Under the pieces are notes generated by a model that ran no database searches, was not told the origin of the DNA, and saw nothing but the letters and a program-made list of their open reading frames with translations. A DNA stretch of 64,000 nucleotides from Montifringilla adamsi. Taxonomy: Eukaryota; Chordata; Aves; Passeriformes; Passeridae. The stretch covers positions 10,402,099 through 10,466,098 of the forward strand of contig JAGGNK010006448.1 in NCBI GenBank assembly GCA_017590115.1, read 5' to 3'. Shown in pieces: positions 24,856 to 38,220 of the stretch. The translations under genes were made by a program, and so were the position numbers. The stretch's first letter is position 1; every line of letters starts with the position of its first letter.

Positions 24856-27800
24856 CACCTTGTTTAGGTTTTAGCCCACCACAGAAAATAGCTGTACTGC
24901 AGACTAACATACTGCATTTTGACATATTTTAAAGCTAGTGCTTTAGAAACCACAGGTACCACTTCAGCTGTTTTCTTGAGCAGTAGGAATGCTGACAGCA
25001 GCTGTACACTGAAACCTGATCTAACCACAGTACATTCCCCCTGTTTGGCAAAGTGTTAGCTGCTGGTATTTAGGGACTCCTCATTTCTATTTATTTTTTA
25101 TATGATCTGCTTTTGTAAGTTGGACTGAGTAATTTTCCCCCCACAGCTTCTAATGATAAACACCAGCTGTCAACAGTGAATGCAGTGACATGAGAAGCAT
25201 ACAATGATTTTCAAGACAAGGTCAAATGACAGGTAGTTAAATAATGTAGAAAGGATAATCTTCTGAACAAGTAAAAATCTGAGGCTGGCACAGTGTTTTT
25301 TGCAAAATTTGCAATCACCAGATGGCAATGCAGAGGTCAAGCTCTCAGACAGAATATATCATGTAGCTGAATAAATAATTTGTGTATTAATGATACTCTA
25401 TGAAAACTAATTTTTGCTATTGAGCTACCTACCTGACCTTGTAATGTTTCTGTTAACACTCTTTAAATTTTTTTTAAACACTTTTTTTTTTAATTGTTGT
25501 CTGAGTTGCTTTATAAGGTAGTACTTGAAATCATATGCTGCTACTAAAGTCAAAAATTATATTGTTACACATCTATAAAGGTCTCATGATTTTGAAACCT
25601 AAGTCTTTGTTTTCTGTGCTGGTGTGTGTGCTTAAAAGTGTCTCATGATGGGAACATGACAGAAATCATATTCTTGAGAATGTAAGCAAAATTTAGCTGC
25701 TTCTGGGATTTTATCTGGCCAGTCTCATGTCTTTCCTGGCATATTCCCTTTTCACTTGTGCCTGGCTTCCTGTGTTTCATAGTGTCTCTTGAGAGGTATT
25801 CCTTTACATTGTCCAAAAGCCTATATTTAACTGGGTAATAAAATTAGCAAAAAGATTTTATATCACTTTAGAGCCTAATTTCAATTTTCCCTTAAGCATG
25901 AGGTTCCTTAAATTTCTTTAAATTAAAAGCACCACACTTAATATGCAAAAGTTTAATTGAATTCAGTAAATATCTTTTCATTACTCCTTTAGAGCAAAAA
26001 CAAATTAGTGTTTCTCTAAAGTGAACCTCTTATGTATGTTAAAGGACATGCAGTAAAGTGATAATCTAAAATCAGTATGTAACCACAGAACCCACAGTGA
26101 GCTGTCACAGACATAATAATATAACACTAGAAGATTTTTAAATGGAAATGTCAAATACAATTGTATTAATAGGAAGTTAGCTCCCTATGACAATGTGGGT
26201 ATAATTTCATTTTTGGTTGGGAGCTTAAAAGATTCCTTTCCATTTATATATTATATTGCAATAAAGGAAATTAAAACATCAATCAAAATCAATGCTGAAA
26301 TCATGTTGAACGTTTTGAGGACCTAGGCAATGTAGGAAAATTCACAGATAAGGCTGCCACAATATCCAGAGATTAAAAGCAGTGAAACAACCCCCAGGAG
26401 TTGCTTGCCTTCCATGAATTGTCAGTTGATGATGGGAGATGAGGTGATAGGAAAGTGAAATATTTCTTCCCAGTGAGCTGGAGGTGTGATATTGACTTTT
26501 GAAGGTGCAAAGATAACTTGATTATACTGAATTTATTCTGAATTTGCTTTCTTGTTTTAAAGAGACAATCTCCCATTGAGTTAATGGAATACTAGTAAGC
26601 ACAGCCTCATACATTACATTGTTTTCAACATCCAGATCATTCTCCAAAAGTAAGGAAGGATTTACAAATTAGTGCCACTATGCTGATCTCAAAGATTACA
26701 AAAACTTCTTTGACCACCCTGACAGAGAAGATAGTTTTGCAGATGGGCTTCATAGCTATCTTACTGTTCTGATAATAATCTTATGACATTGCTTTTGAAA
26801 AAGAAGTATGAAGAAGTGGTGAAATTTTTCTCAGTAGCCAAAAAATAAATGATGCTGCATTCTTTCTCTGCAGTCTGTTTGTACTAGTCATATTCCTTCT
26901 TTTAGTCAGAATAAAATGTAGGATTTGCATCCAGAAAAACAAGCAAAAAATGAAATTATTGAAATTATCAAATTATTGAAAGCTTGGAAGTTATAAAAAA
27001 TACTGCCTATGAAAGTCAAGTAGTTAGGTAATTTAGAGGAAACTTGTTGAAAAATGACATTTTACTCCAGTACTAAAACAAGTCTTGCAATACCAATGTT
27101 AGTAACTACAACTTGTTCAAATGCAATTCATTATTATTTGCCTTTTTGTAACATTCAAATAGGAAGAGCACGATCCATCTCACTGAAATAACAAGTATGA
27201 ATTGTATTGTAATGTTATATATACCAAGAGAAGCACAGAAGGTGTCATCGGGGTCTAATATTACTATTTCTGGCATTTGAAGATGACCTCTAGTAGTTTA
27301 GCATGTGATATTTTTATGAGCATTGCTAGCTGGAAGGAGATACAATTTTTATATATGTCTCTCTCTGCTGCAAAGGTTTGAGACTTTGAATTGGTTTTCA
27401 CTTTATAATACATGCTTTTTTGCCATTGAACTTGTTCCACAATTCTTTCAAACTGAAATTTCAAACAACCTGATGGTAAAATAATCATTTGGTATTGGAC
27501 ATACATTTCCATTGCTACTATCTACTTTTAAATGATCTGCTTATTAGCATAGATTGTAAATTATTGAAAATCATGTTGTAATGAGAAGGGCATTCTTGTA
27601 AGCAATACATCTATTTTCATAATTTCCCTTTTATGATCTTCACTGCTGGCTGACACAACTTGTGTGTTCCTGACAATCCTGAGCTGGTAAAAAGCAACTG
27701 GGACAGGGATTCAACTTATGAATTTTGTATCTTGATTTTCTGATTAGAAGACAGTTTTTTAAAACTGTATTTCCTCCACTGTTACATAAAATACATGCAG

Positions 27801-28295
27801 GTCACATTTTAAGATCTAATAGATGAATCATTATCTAATTGTCTAATAAAGAATCATTATCCTCTTATTTATTTATTTCTTTATTTTAATTCTATGTCAC
27901 CATACCTATTTTCCAACTGAAATTGGCAATGATTATTGAAAAAAAGATGAACAGGATACTATTGTAGCCTCATTAGAAGTAAAATTCACAGTGATTTAAT
28001 TACTCTGTTTTTCCCCCATTTACAAATTTTGATGAACTTTATGGCCCTGAGACCTCAAATGAAAGTCCTAAAGAATGAAGTCTTCTGTTTAACTACAAAA
28101 TACTTATAGTACAGAAGGAAAAAACTATGGAAAACACAATAATTGAAATTACTTTCTCTCCTTTGCAGTACCTGCTAAGAGCAGTGAGACAAAGCAATGG
28201 AAGGAAGTTTTAACACAGCAGTGCATTGTGGTTAGTGTGGCTGTGGATAGTTAGAGCCTGGTGGAATGCTTTCAGGAGCTGTTAGCTTTTGCAAA
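24856..28295. other. Unique AT-rich sequence, no gene seen
   Basis: Low-GC DNA with T-rich runs near 25468-25495 and short chance frames (82 codons or fewer). No transposon, RNA gene or promoter recognised. Confidence 0.45.
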
Positions 28296-28403
28296 TCTTC
28301 CTTGTATAGAATTGTGGTGACAGGGATATTTACCTTCAAATTTGCAGATTCTTCCTTGTATAGAATTGTGGTGACAGGGATATTTACCTTCAAATTTGCA
28401 GAT
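28296..28403. repeat. Perfect 54-bp tandem duplication
   Basis: The 54-base unit 28296-28349 (starting tcttccttgtatagaattg) is repeated without a mismatch at 28350-28403. Identity ends at the unit borders apart from one shared T. The perfect match implies a recent event, or an assembly artefact from a read error at that spot. Confidence 0.96.
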
Positions 28404-30826
28404 TAAGATTTATGCAAGAAACATTTTAGCATTGGATTGCCATAGACATCTAATCAAGTAAGTCAGTAGGGAACGATCAAGAAAACGTTTTGATCTGAGA
28501 TGTCAGGGAATTCTTTCAATCTACTGCCTTAAAACTAAACACTAAATATTGCTAAAGTCTTTCTATTGCTCCAAAGCAGACTCTCTAATACTGCCAATAG
28601 TGTCAGTCTTTCTTTCTTGACTTGTCGAGCCTGCATGATCAGTTATAGGTGACTACCATCAATTATAGGAAAAGCATAATTAGCAAATTAATCCAAATCT
28701 CTGTTGTTAATCAATGTGCACCAACGCATTATTTTGAAACTGGAATCTTGAAACATAGGAAGGGTGTTTTCAAAAGAGTGATTTATATCCATATATGACA
28801 CCTTTACTTAAGATGCTATTAAAATACTTTATGGCACTGTTGTTAATTATAGAGGTTTTTCTCCCAACATTTATGATAATTTCCCATTTTTCATTTATGA
28901 TAATGTTCACATTTGACTTTCTAAAATTCAAAATTCTTTTCAGATATATTTTTCTCAAGATTTGTTTTTTCTTTCATGGAGCCACACATTAACTTTAGGT
29001 ATAATGGTTCATTATCATGGTGGAAATTAAGGAAGTAGTGTTCCAATATTTAGTCGAGGTTTCACATCTTGTAAAAGAAAAACATGAGAGCAAGGAAAAG
29101 TCTTTGCTGTCTCATGATGAGTTAGATAGCTGTATGAATTCCTGAATGTTTAAAGAATACAGATATATAAGGTCCAACTTGCAATACAAAAGATGAATCT
29201 ATAAAGAGATAATTGTGAGTTCAGAAAGACAAAATGACAAACAGTTGTGAAATCAGGCTGATTTAAAAGAATAATCAAAATAAAAATATTAGTTTCCTAT
29301 TAAAAATGCCACATGAATAGTGAGTAGGTAGGCAAAATTCTTCATTTCTAGATGTGCTTATTAAGAAAATATTTTGCAAAATGAAATTTAAGAAGAAAAA
29401 TATTTTCATGGCATATGTTTCTTTTAATTACCCCTTATTCACATGAAACTGAATAAAAATTAACTTGAAAGCAACTGAAAGCCAACAACAAAGAAACATA
29501 AACAAACAAACAAAAACTTTTACAAGCTAACAGAATCAAACCGTTTGTAAAAAAAATCACAAGACCATTTTGTAATCCTGTAATAAAGCAAAGATGAGCA
29601 AACCTAGCGGCATTTTACTGAAGTTCAGGCTAGAATACAGTTAAATATATGCTGGGAATTATCAGGAAAAGCCATTCTTTTACCATTTGCAGAATATGGC
29701 TCATATATGCTCCATTTATGCTGATTTACAGGGTAGGATGTTTCAGGAACAGCAGCCCTGTTCCACTGACATTTCATCTGTCAGAAATGTTTGCACTGTG
29801 TGGTGGAAGGGATGTGGTTTAGGCTGGATAAAAATCACACTTTTTCCTATTTCCCACAGAGGAAACTGTACAGTCGACGTATAGTTTCTATCTTCATTTT
29901 CTTCTGTGGTGAAATCCTGACTAAAACATGGCTGGAATTTTACTTTATCTTTCACTCTGGGACTATCTGGAGTGTAGGAGATAGCAAGGGAGGAGAAGTA
30001 TGTAATTTTGTGGTGGTTATGATTCTGTATTTCAAGGTAGTCTATGAAGAGACATGAAAGGATGCAAGAAAGAAGTCTCAGCTCATTTCATACACTGAAC
30101 CCTGTATTCACAATTCTTCAAAAGCAAAAAGTTTCTATCTGGTTATCTGCCTTTAGCACCAAGTGGCTAAACTGGCTAAAATTTTAACACATGCATGGCC
30201 TCACCTCTAACTGAATACATTTTATTTGGCAAGCTGCCTTCACATCCTGTGCAGTCACATTTTTTTCTATGGTTTAAGTGTTTTTAGTTGTGCATAGAGA
30301 ACATTTATGTACAAAAATATCCTTGTAAAACGGGTAGTGTTCTCTTCTATTTTTATTCCTTTAAGACATTCTAAATATAAATGCACAAAAAAAAATAGAA
30401 ATAAAAAGTCACAAGGAAATAGAAAGCAAGTTAAAAATACTTTATCAGCAAAGAAGATACTGAGTCAGAAAAGTGGAAATTATACTTCTTGTCATACGTC
30501 ACTTTGAATCTTTGGAGAACACTTAGATAATATTGTGATGGGCATTAGCCTAAGAATACAAATATAATTGCTATTAAAATCCATCAGTGTGGGAAGGACT
30601 CCACTTCCTTTATATAATAAACTCTGGTTTAATTAATTAACAGTTTCTGGGGTAATAAGGATGTAAGAGAAAAGAGAAAGCTCTTTTTCTTCAGTCAGCA
30701 TTGTACTTGGGGAACTGAGTGAAGACACACACTTTGTTCCTATTGTAATTTGTAAACATGTCATTACTAAGTCTTATACTTCAGTTATTGGTATTTCCAA
30801 GTAATTAAATAGTGTTAGTACCTCAG
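28404..30826. other. Unique AT-rich sequence, no gene seen
   Basis: The 13-base string catttatgataat occurs twice 24 bases apart (28868-28880 and 28892-28904). An A/C-rich stretch (aaacaaacaaacaaaa) sits near 29503. Open frames at 29687-30057 overlap on both strands and none is recognisable. Confidence 0.45.
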
Positions 30827-30904
30827 AAAATCAGAGCATCCAAGGCTGTTCTAATTAAACAGTTCAAAGAAGATCTGAGGACAGAGATATGGGACATGAT
30901 ACAG
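30827..30904 (+). other. Weak candidate internal exon, 78 nt
   Basis: Exactly 26 open codons lie between an acceptor-like CTCAG (30822-30826) and a donor-like GTAAAA at 30905, phase 0 at both ends. The translation begins KIRASK, has LIKQFKEDL in the middle and ends EIWDMIQ. Its charged, amphipathic composition looks more like a coiled-coil protein than random AT-rich DNA. The frame stays open beyond both proposed borders (about 85 codons, starting at a TTG), so the splice reading is not forced. No known protein is recognised. Confidence 0.17.
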
Positions 30905-33433
30905 GTAAAATTTATAACGGAAGCATATAATCGTATGCTTGGGATCCAAAACAAAGTAATCATCATCACATACACAATTTCTTTGTCTGATTTTTTAGAC
31001 GTTCATATGGGCTGCTTGCAACTAGTGAAAGCTATATACCTTCCGTGTTGGTTTGAAACAATGGGTTAGTATGAAACTGAGCCACCACACCTGGTGCACT
31101 TATACTTCCCAAAGCAGCATTTACAGGAAAAACTGCAAACTTTATCTAGGCCACTGTCAGAAAGTGATGAATGAGGTCAGTGGTGGTGTAACCCCAATTC
31201 TTTTCCCATGGGTGCAATTGGCTCCCTTGGAAGCACTTGCTAGCTGGTTTCAGAATATACAAGGGTTCCTACCAAATATCTGTAGACTAATAGCTTTTGC
31301 AGGACTTCTGAAATGTTGTCTTGTCAACATTGAATTGGGAATATTTGAAACATTGAAGGCAGCAGTGTACTGTTTTCAAGATGTTATATAGTACTACATG
31401 TCATTAATAGACATAGGAAGTATTGCTTGTTAATGTATGAACATGTCAAAATTCCCTCTCCTACCAACTTTTAAAACTATCATCTGCATTACAGTAAATC
31501 TGAAATTTGACATTTGAGTAATTTTAAAGCAGTCTGCTAGCTGCTTCTCATGACTTTTTGAAATACCAACTTTATGCTATAATCAACGGAGGTATGATAA
31601 AAATTGCAGAGAGTAACTGATATAGCAAATTTCCCATAACATTAACTAATGTACATTTTTCTCAGCTGTGAAAAGTAGCAATTAACTAGCCAATCTTGTA
31701 TATGATTTGTGAGTTCCCCTTTGGTAGCAGGAGGCTGTATTTATGCAGTAGCATAAATGAAGTACAAGCTAATACAAAATGAAGGTTTTGTTTGCATTTT
31801 GGCTATAGTCAGATCAAAGTTTAAAAATAGATTAAAACTTCAAAAGACTTTAGCATCTTAGGACCATAAACATAATGCTCCTTTGTTGTGTTGATTTCAG
31901 ATCAGTGTAATTCTCTCAGTAAAATGAGTGTTTATCTGCAGAACAGAATAAGATAAAATACTGTTTTCTCTGAGAAGTCTTATGCTGGAATAATGTATTT
32001 CATGTTCATACAGTTTAGGTCCACATAAGGTGTCTAAAAAGCATCCATAGTGTAAATAAATATATGGAAAATAAGTGATGTTGATCTATGTTTATGTGTA
32101 TCAAACACATCTAAATTCTTGTGATAATCAACTTTGTATTTACCAATGAATAGCAATGCTCCCTAACTGTCCTCTACTGCTAGGAATGTTTTTATCATTG
32201 GCAAAACCATAGCTTTACAAGAAAAAAACAAATCAGATGATAAAAAATTAATGCATTCATATAGTGACCCTTTTTCTCCCTACCGAAGAAATCAAGCACC
32301 TGTTAAGAGTACTTAGCAAAAAGGAAGAGGGAGAGGAACTGTAATTTCACTGCACTATGCATTAGCAGGAGTTCAACAGAAAGATGAGAGTATCCTTTGA
32401 TTTCTTCCATGCCTATGGAGGAAACAAGAGAAATTTAAAGTGAAATCAATATCTCTGTTTATATGGTGATCATGTAGCTTTTTAAAAGGAATCTTTAAGG
32501 GACATTTTTAAGAGTGCCTTATCATCTTCATTTGAAATAAAGTGCAATGCAAACCAAATCCAATCCAAATAGACAAATGAAAATAAAAAAACAAGTACTG
32601 ATTTTTAACAGGTTGATGAAGGCCAGAATAAGTTGCTTAAAAGCTATCTCAAAAGGCACACAACATTTTAGCTCCCACCCTCTCTTTTGTAAGATTTTTG
32701 AATTTAAAAAAGAATGAAAAAATAAGGAAGAGAGGAAAGAAGACATGACTAAATGGAGGTCAGGGCTACATACTGTGTTTCCAAAGCCCTTCTGACTGGT
32801 TCTGCCAATTAGTGATGTGCACTCTGTGTCCAGGTAAAAGCTGATCTGCAGCAGTCACCAAAAGCTCACACTCTGGTACTGTTGTGCTCTGTAATGCGTA
32901 AGGGCAAGTATGATTATGTTGTTATCAGTATCAGCAGATACAGATGTTAACTGACAGAAATACAGTGAAATATTACTTTCCATGGCAAAATAACAACAGG
33001 TAGAAGCATCCTTTAGTGATGCTGAAAATTGCATCTTTCCACCAACTTTTAATAAATTCAGAATCAATGGCACCTTTTTGTTGCTGAACTTGCTTTCTGT
33101 TGGTCTTATTTTCTTCTGTGAAAATGTAATAACACACCCTACACTCTTTTTACAGGATGTTTGTGTGTTTTGGCAATGTAAAAACCCCTTTCCACCCCCC
33201 CACCCAGTGGCATAAGGCTTTGCTTCATCATCCCAAATCTTCAAAATTATGGTCACTGGGAAATACCTGGCTTAAGTTTTCAGCTTCCTCACTTTTTACT
33301 CAGTTCTGCGTAGTAGTAAATATTGATGGCAAATAGATTCTCTGTTTACTCTTTAAAAAATAATGTTCATATTCTCAGTTTATGTTCTGTTTCACCTAAG
33401 AGATTGCTCACCCTTATGTGCTGTTTGTATAGG
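30905..33433. other. Unique AT-rich sequence, no gene supported
   Basis: A string gtgttggtttgaaacaatgg at 31045 resembles the start of many songbird LTRs but no LTR body follows that I can recognise. Open frames include 112 codons at 31053-31391 (TTG start) and 133 codons on the minus strand at 32855-33256 (ATG start); neither has recognisable content. Confidence 0.4.
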
Positions 33434-33490
33434 CATATATATATATATATGTATATAAATATAAATATATATATATATGTATATATATAT
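33434..33490. repeat. (AT)n-rich microsatellite
   Basis: AT-alternating DNA with a few G and A interruptions. It is largely self-complementary, so hairpin or cruciform formation is possible. Confidence 0.93.
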
Positions 33491-36400
33491 GCAATGTACA
33501 GTCAGAAGGAAAGTACGGAATTGAAAGTCCTTGTTCAATCAAATGATGCTGAAGATTAATGAAGAGTTCACTGTTCCTGTTCATTTGTGTTATAAAAGAT
33601 CTTCAAATTACATATTCTGGCATCTAGAAAGATTTTTATTCAATTTTTTATTGAAGATGAGACCTTATAATTTTAAAATCATTCCTAACATTTTTTTCTT
33701 GCCCTTTTGAATGCATCTCTTTCTTCCTGTACTCAGCCCTTTTGTAGCAATAGTCCCTCGAGTCAGAAAGAACCAACATGACCTTGAACACATATCAAAG
33801 CAGATGGAGTAAATTTACATAGCATCATGCAGTTTTTGTTGAAAATGTATCACCTAGTGGAAAATGGGGACATACTTATGCCCAGACAACAGGAAATGAA
33901 GGATAGCTTTGGCCAGAGGTCTTTGACATATTAAACTGTTCTTCATGAGAAATTACAACTTTTTGTGCAGCTTTTTTTCCCTCTGAAGCTAGTCAGTGGG
34001 TTGGTGTGCTGAAAATGTGGTGCTGAGTGAGACTGATACAAACAAGGAAGAACCACAAAGTTTCTGGAAATCTGGGCTATCTGACCTCAGATTTTAAAAT
34101 TAAGTTTCTTAAATCAGTCCCTTTTTCCCATTGCTGCCCCTCTGCCCTTGCCCACACCGGTATCCAAAATTGTTTTTTACATTTATTTTCATGTCCTCTT
34201 TAATTAAATTCAACTGTGAACTTACGTATTTTTTCCTGCTGACTGAGGACTGCAGCAGCAGACTGACATCATGATGTGTGCTGGTGTATACCAGTCGGGT
34301 GATTACAGGCCTTGTGAAATGAGTTGGGATAAAACCTACATATTTTCTATGTTAACCCCACTACACCGCATGCCCTGTATACCATACTCAGTATCTGGAA
34401 TCTTTCTGATGTCAGAAAAATAGGAAGAAAGCACGTCTCCTGTGGCTACACAGGGTATCCCAGAAGTACCTCCAAAATCCAGTTGTGTTTTGAAGGTTCA
34501 GATAGGTTGAGCTGGCTCAAGTCCGTCTGTCATTAATATTATTAGTAGAAAGTGATCTCCCATGGCTCTGATCCCCATAGTTCCTCAGATGTTTGGAGAG
34601 AAGAAGAAAATCTGAAGATGTCACAGGTGGGTGAACAGGATTAGATGCAGTTGAATCAATTCTATGAAGAATGCTAGCTTTGACACAGTGTGTTACATCA
34701 ATGCAATGCCTCAGCCAGTCAAAAACATAGTTGGCAGAAGATAGCAGAATGAAATATCTACACCAGGGTTTTTTTTATATGCTTTGGCTATAGTGGTGAG
34801 GAAAGAGAAACAGGCAATATTTAGCAGCTGAATTGTGTGCATGCAAAGATACCGGGTTAAGCACTGACCTTCATTTTGGGTAACTGTCACTTTTTCCCCT
34901 GTGGCTGACTAGAACTTATCATTTTGCAAAAGGGAGTGTGGAAACTGCTCTTTACACTTCAGGTCTTAAAAAGTGAAAAGCTGATATATTAATGTTATAG
35001 GTCAGTGGAAGCTGTCAAGATTTGTGACAGCCAGTGCCATTTACAGATGTCTTGCTTCTGCCTTTGCTTTTGTTTTTTACTCTATTCCTGAAATAGGAGT
35101 CAACCAAACATAGTAGAGAGCTCAGATTTTCAGCCAACAGAGTTGTATTTGTCTAGTAAGTACGCTGAGCTGTAGCTGGTTATTCCTGCAGGATATAAGG
35201 GAGATAAAATTAGTGTTGGTCCTGAAATAGATTGGTACAGATGTTTCTGTGTTATAGCTACTTTAAAACACCAAATGCCAAACTCCTTTGAAACCAACAA
35301 TGCTTGTTGTTGAAATTCTACACAAGCAAATTGTGTACTGATGGTAGGAACATGACAGGAGTCTGAGGATTATTAGCATATTTGAACAAATCATTTCTTG
35401 TTTCAACGTATTTGACTACGATATGGTGTTTTCCTGGGCAGTTTCTGAAGTAGATTAACATAGATAGAGACTGGAAAAATACATTTAAAATTCTATGCAG
35501 GTTTAACATTAACAGGCAATTCAAAACAGAGAATAAGTTGGTGCTGACTAATCAGGTATGGTCTATATATCAGGCATTTGTTTCTTTTAAGCATGTAACC
35601 CTGCATTCTTTTTCAGTCTGGTACTTTAAATTGGTTAGTTCTGGCAACAGTATTGGATTGTCTCTATTCTTTAAGGATCTGATCCAATACCCAGTAAAGG
35701 CTGGGATGAGATACTAACAGAAAACTGGCCAGCTCCCCCAAGACTCCATTTCTGTAAGTAGCAGCTGAAGAAATGAACCTGAGTTTATAGTCGTGGTTTT
35801 GAGGGGGGAAAAAAACCACTTGGAAATTAAAAAAAGAAGGAAAAAAGAAAATGTAATTTGTGTCCTATTTGAATTTTCTTGCAGAAAGCACTTAGAAATT
35901 TGTACCAATGAAAGATTTGGTAACTTCATAGAGATATTGGAAACTACTGCTGTTTAGCCGTGCCACAAACTTTTCATGTTAATTAGTTCCTGGGATAGAT
36001 CCCTTTTCATTAATTACTCTTCACATTACTATTTTTCTGATTTATTTATCTGCCAGCAGTTATTTTTATTATGGTCACAGGCTTCCAAGGAGCTGAACTT
36101 CTGTGGTAAACTAAGCTGTCACAGAGACAAATATACTTTCATATTTATATTTTCTTTTATTATTTTATCCATGTAATGCAACTTTACCCCTAGCATAGGT
36201 GTTCTCCACTCTTAACCAGAGAAACATTTAAGACAGATTGTGCTGGCCGGAGAGTTGTGGCTGGTTTTGACTTAAAAGACGATGGGTCATTTGGACAAAA
36301 ATCCTTAGGAGGGACATGAAGACAGAGCTGATACTTTGCTTATTGCAGGGAATGAATGTGTGAAAAATTCTGAACTTCATTGTTGCTAGTGGAGAGAGGA

Positions 36401-36559
36401 GGAGGAGGAAGAGCAATTTCAGCATCTTTGTTCATTGGTTTCTAGCAGTGAATCATGTGTTCCCTCTTTAGAAACTTAAGGAATCATGGACTGATGTTTT
36501 CTTAAAACTGTGAAATGACAACCCCATGAGCAGTTGGTCAACTGCTCCAAAGAGAATAG
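33491..36559. other. Unique sequence, no gene seen
   Basis: AT-rich DNA with short chance frames of 78 codons or fewer. A 10-base palindrome, catcatgatg, sits in acatcatgatgtgt near 34266. A donor-like GTAAGT at 35754 has no convincing exon upstream. Confidence 0.45.
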
Positions 36560-38220
36560 AATTTAGTCAAATTCTGTCAAAGTCAAACTGAGGCCCTTCT
36601 TCATCAGGTTCATGGACAGAACAACATCAAGGCCAGAGCTTGATGAGTGGTGGACCAGTGAGAAATGACAGGGATTGGCCATCCTGTGCCACCCTGGCCT
36701 GGCAGAGAGCAAGGCTGGGCCTTGTAGGCAGACCAAGACAGCTGAATCGGAGAGAAGCACTTCTTGTCCCTGAGAACAAGTGACGTGGACTGCCTCACAG
36801 CTGTACTGCCTATGACTTCACGACCTCCCACACCATTCCCTTCTTGCAAAAAACTGTTTTGAATAGTCCAAAATGGAATCAGAAAGTAGAGTAATAACAA
36901 GACAATCTGGGTGTCTGATAACATGACTTCCTTGGCCTTTTATTTATGCCCTTATGCCTGGCGTCAGAGGGACCCTAAGGTTTATATCCCCAGCTGCAGC
37001 TGGCTCATCTATTCAGGCCTTCTCAGAGCCTCCTCTTCTTCCTAGGTAGTCTCTTTGCCAGTCACATCACTTGACAGTGCACATCCCTACCTCAAGTACT
37101 TGGACACGTTTCAACAGAAGAAGTTTGGCTGTTGCTACCATGACAGCTTGACTCTGTACCCGTTGTGATTTCATCTTGTGAGTCTCTATAGTATCTGGAT
37201 GTATTTCACCCTCTGTGCATACCTGTGCTGGTGTGCATTTTCATCTTACATGCACACTTTTGGCTATGATGTCTTAAGGACTCTCTTTATAGAATCTAGA
37301 GTGTACTTCATCACATTAGAGAACTGGCTAGATCTGGTAACTTCCTAAGCCTTTTTCATCTCTCTTACTAGAAAGAAAATCACCATTTTCTGCAGCTACA
37401 AGTCTGTGTTCACCTCTGTGTTGAGAATGGAGACCTGTATGAGTACCCTTCTTTGTCTTGTAAAGGTTTCTCAATCATCAACAAAACTATTGTAATAAAA
37501 GGTCAGGGCAGAACCTGGTGGTTTCCATTTGGGAGAAATCTTGTTATGTAGCTCTGCCTGCAAAAGGACCTTCTACATCTTCAATAGCAGCTCTAGCCTC
37601 ATAACCTGCAGCTACACTAATGTAAAGAAAAATTCCTTCCTCTACTTCATCTCTTCCTTTGCTACAGAAAATTACCTTTTAAGCTTTAAATACTGACATT
37701 GTCCTTTAGTCTTTTGTGTTGCTAACACACTCATCATAGCAAATGCCAAGTACTGTGCTTGGAACAGCACACACTCTTGGAAATTTTCTTCCAGATAGCA
37801 TAACTGTTCCTGATCTCTACTCTATAGCCCACGACAAAAATGTCACAGTGCAGTGGATTAATCTGCAGGGTTTAAAGCATCTCTTATGCACAGCTTTGTA
37901 GCCCTGAATGACAGCAAGACCTGCAAGATGTGGCCAAGGTAGAGCTGTGCACTCAGAAAACTGGCCAGCACTCTTCCTGCCAGTGGGATAGTGGTGACAT
38001 GTAGAGCATTTTATATAACCAAAACCAGCCAAGTTTCAGAATCTTCCTCCAAAGAGTCATCAGTTTCATGAGGATTTCCACAACTCAGGGGTTTTAGGAA
38101 CACTGTATTACTTTTATGGGTATTGCAGCCAATTTGTGATGGCCAGTGAATCAAGAAACCCAGCAGTTCTCTCCCACTTCCAGCCATACTATTTTCCAGC
38201 ACTGAGTTCTTCACCAGGAA
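36560..38220. other. Patch of higher GC, identity unknown
   Basis: This stretch is visibly richer in G and C than its neighbours and has a different texture, for example ccaccctggcctggcagagag near 36690 and tatccccagctgcagctgg near 36984. Open frames of 63-104 codons occur on the minus strand at 36563-36924 and 37817-38214 without recognisable domains. The segment around 37615-37745 (gtaaagaaaaattccttcc, then attgtccttt) is arranged like the 3' region of a very diverged minus-strand CR1. An old transposon composite is plausible but unproven. Confidence 0.35.
37615..37745 (-). mobile_element. Possible highly diverged CR1 fragment
   Basis: The order gtaaagaaaaattccttcc, then gctttaaa, then cattgtccttt echoes the CR1 block agtaaagaagttcttcctc ... 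gccattgccccttgtcct. The 3' tail block and the caggctgaac block are not visible, and similarity is low. It could be chance. Confidence 0.2.

Noticed and set aside
31045..31391. GTGTTGGTTTGAAACAATGG as a possible LTR start, with a 112-codon frame after it
   Set aside because: No LTR features follow, the frame starts with TTG, and nothing matches retroviral proteins.
32855..33256. 133-codon minus-strand open frame with an ATG start
   Set aside because: No recognisable motif, signal peptide or repeat; length is within what 64 kb can produce by chance.
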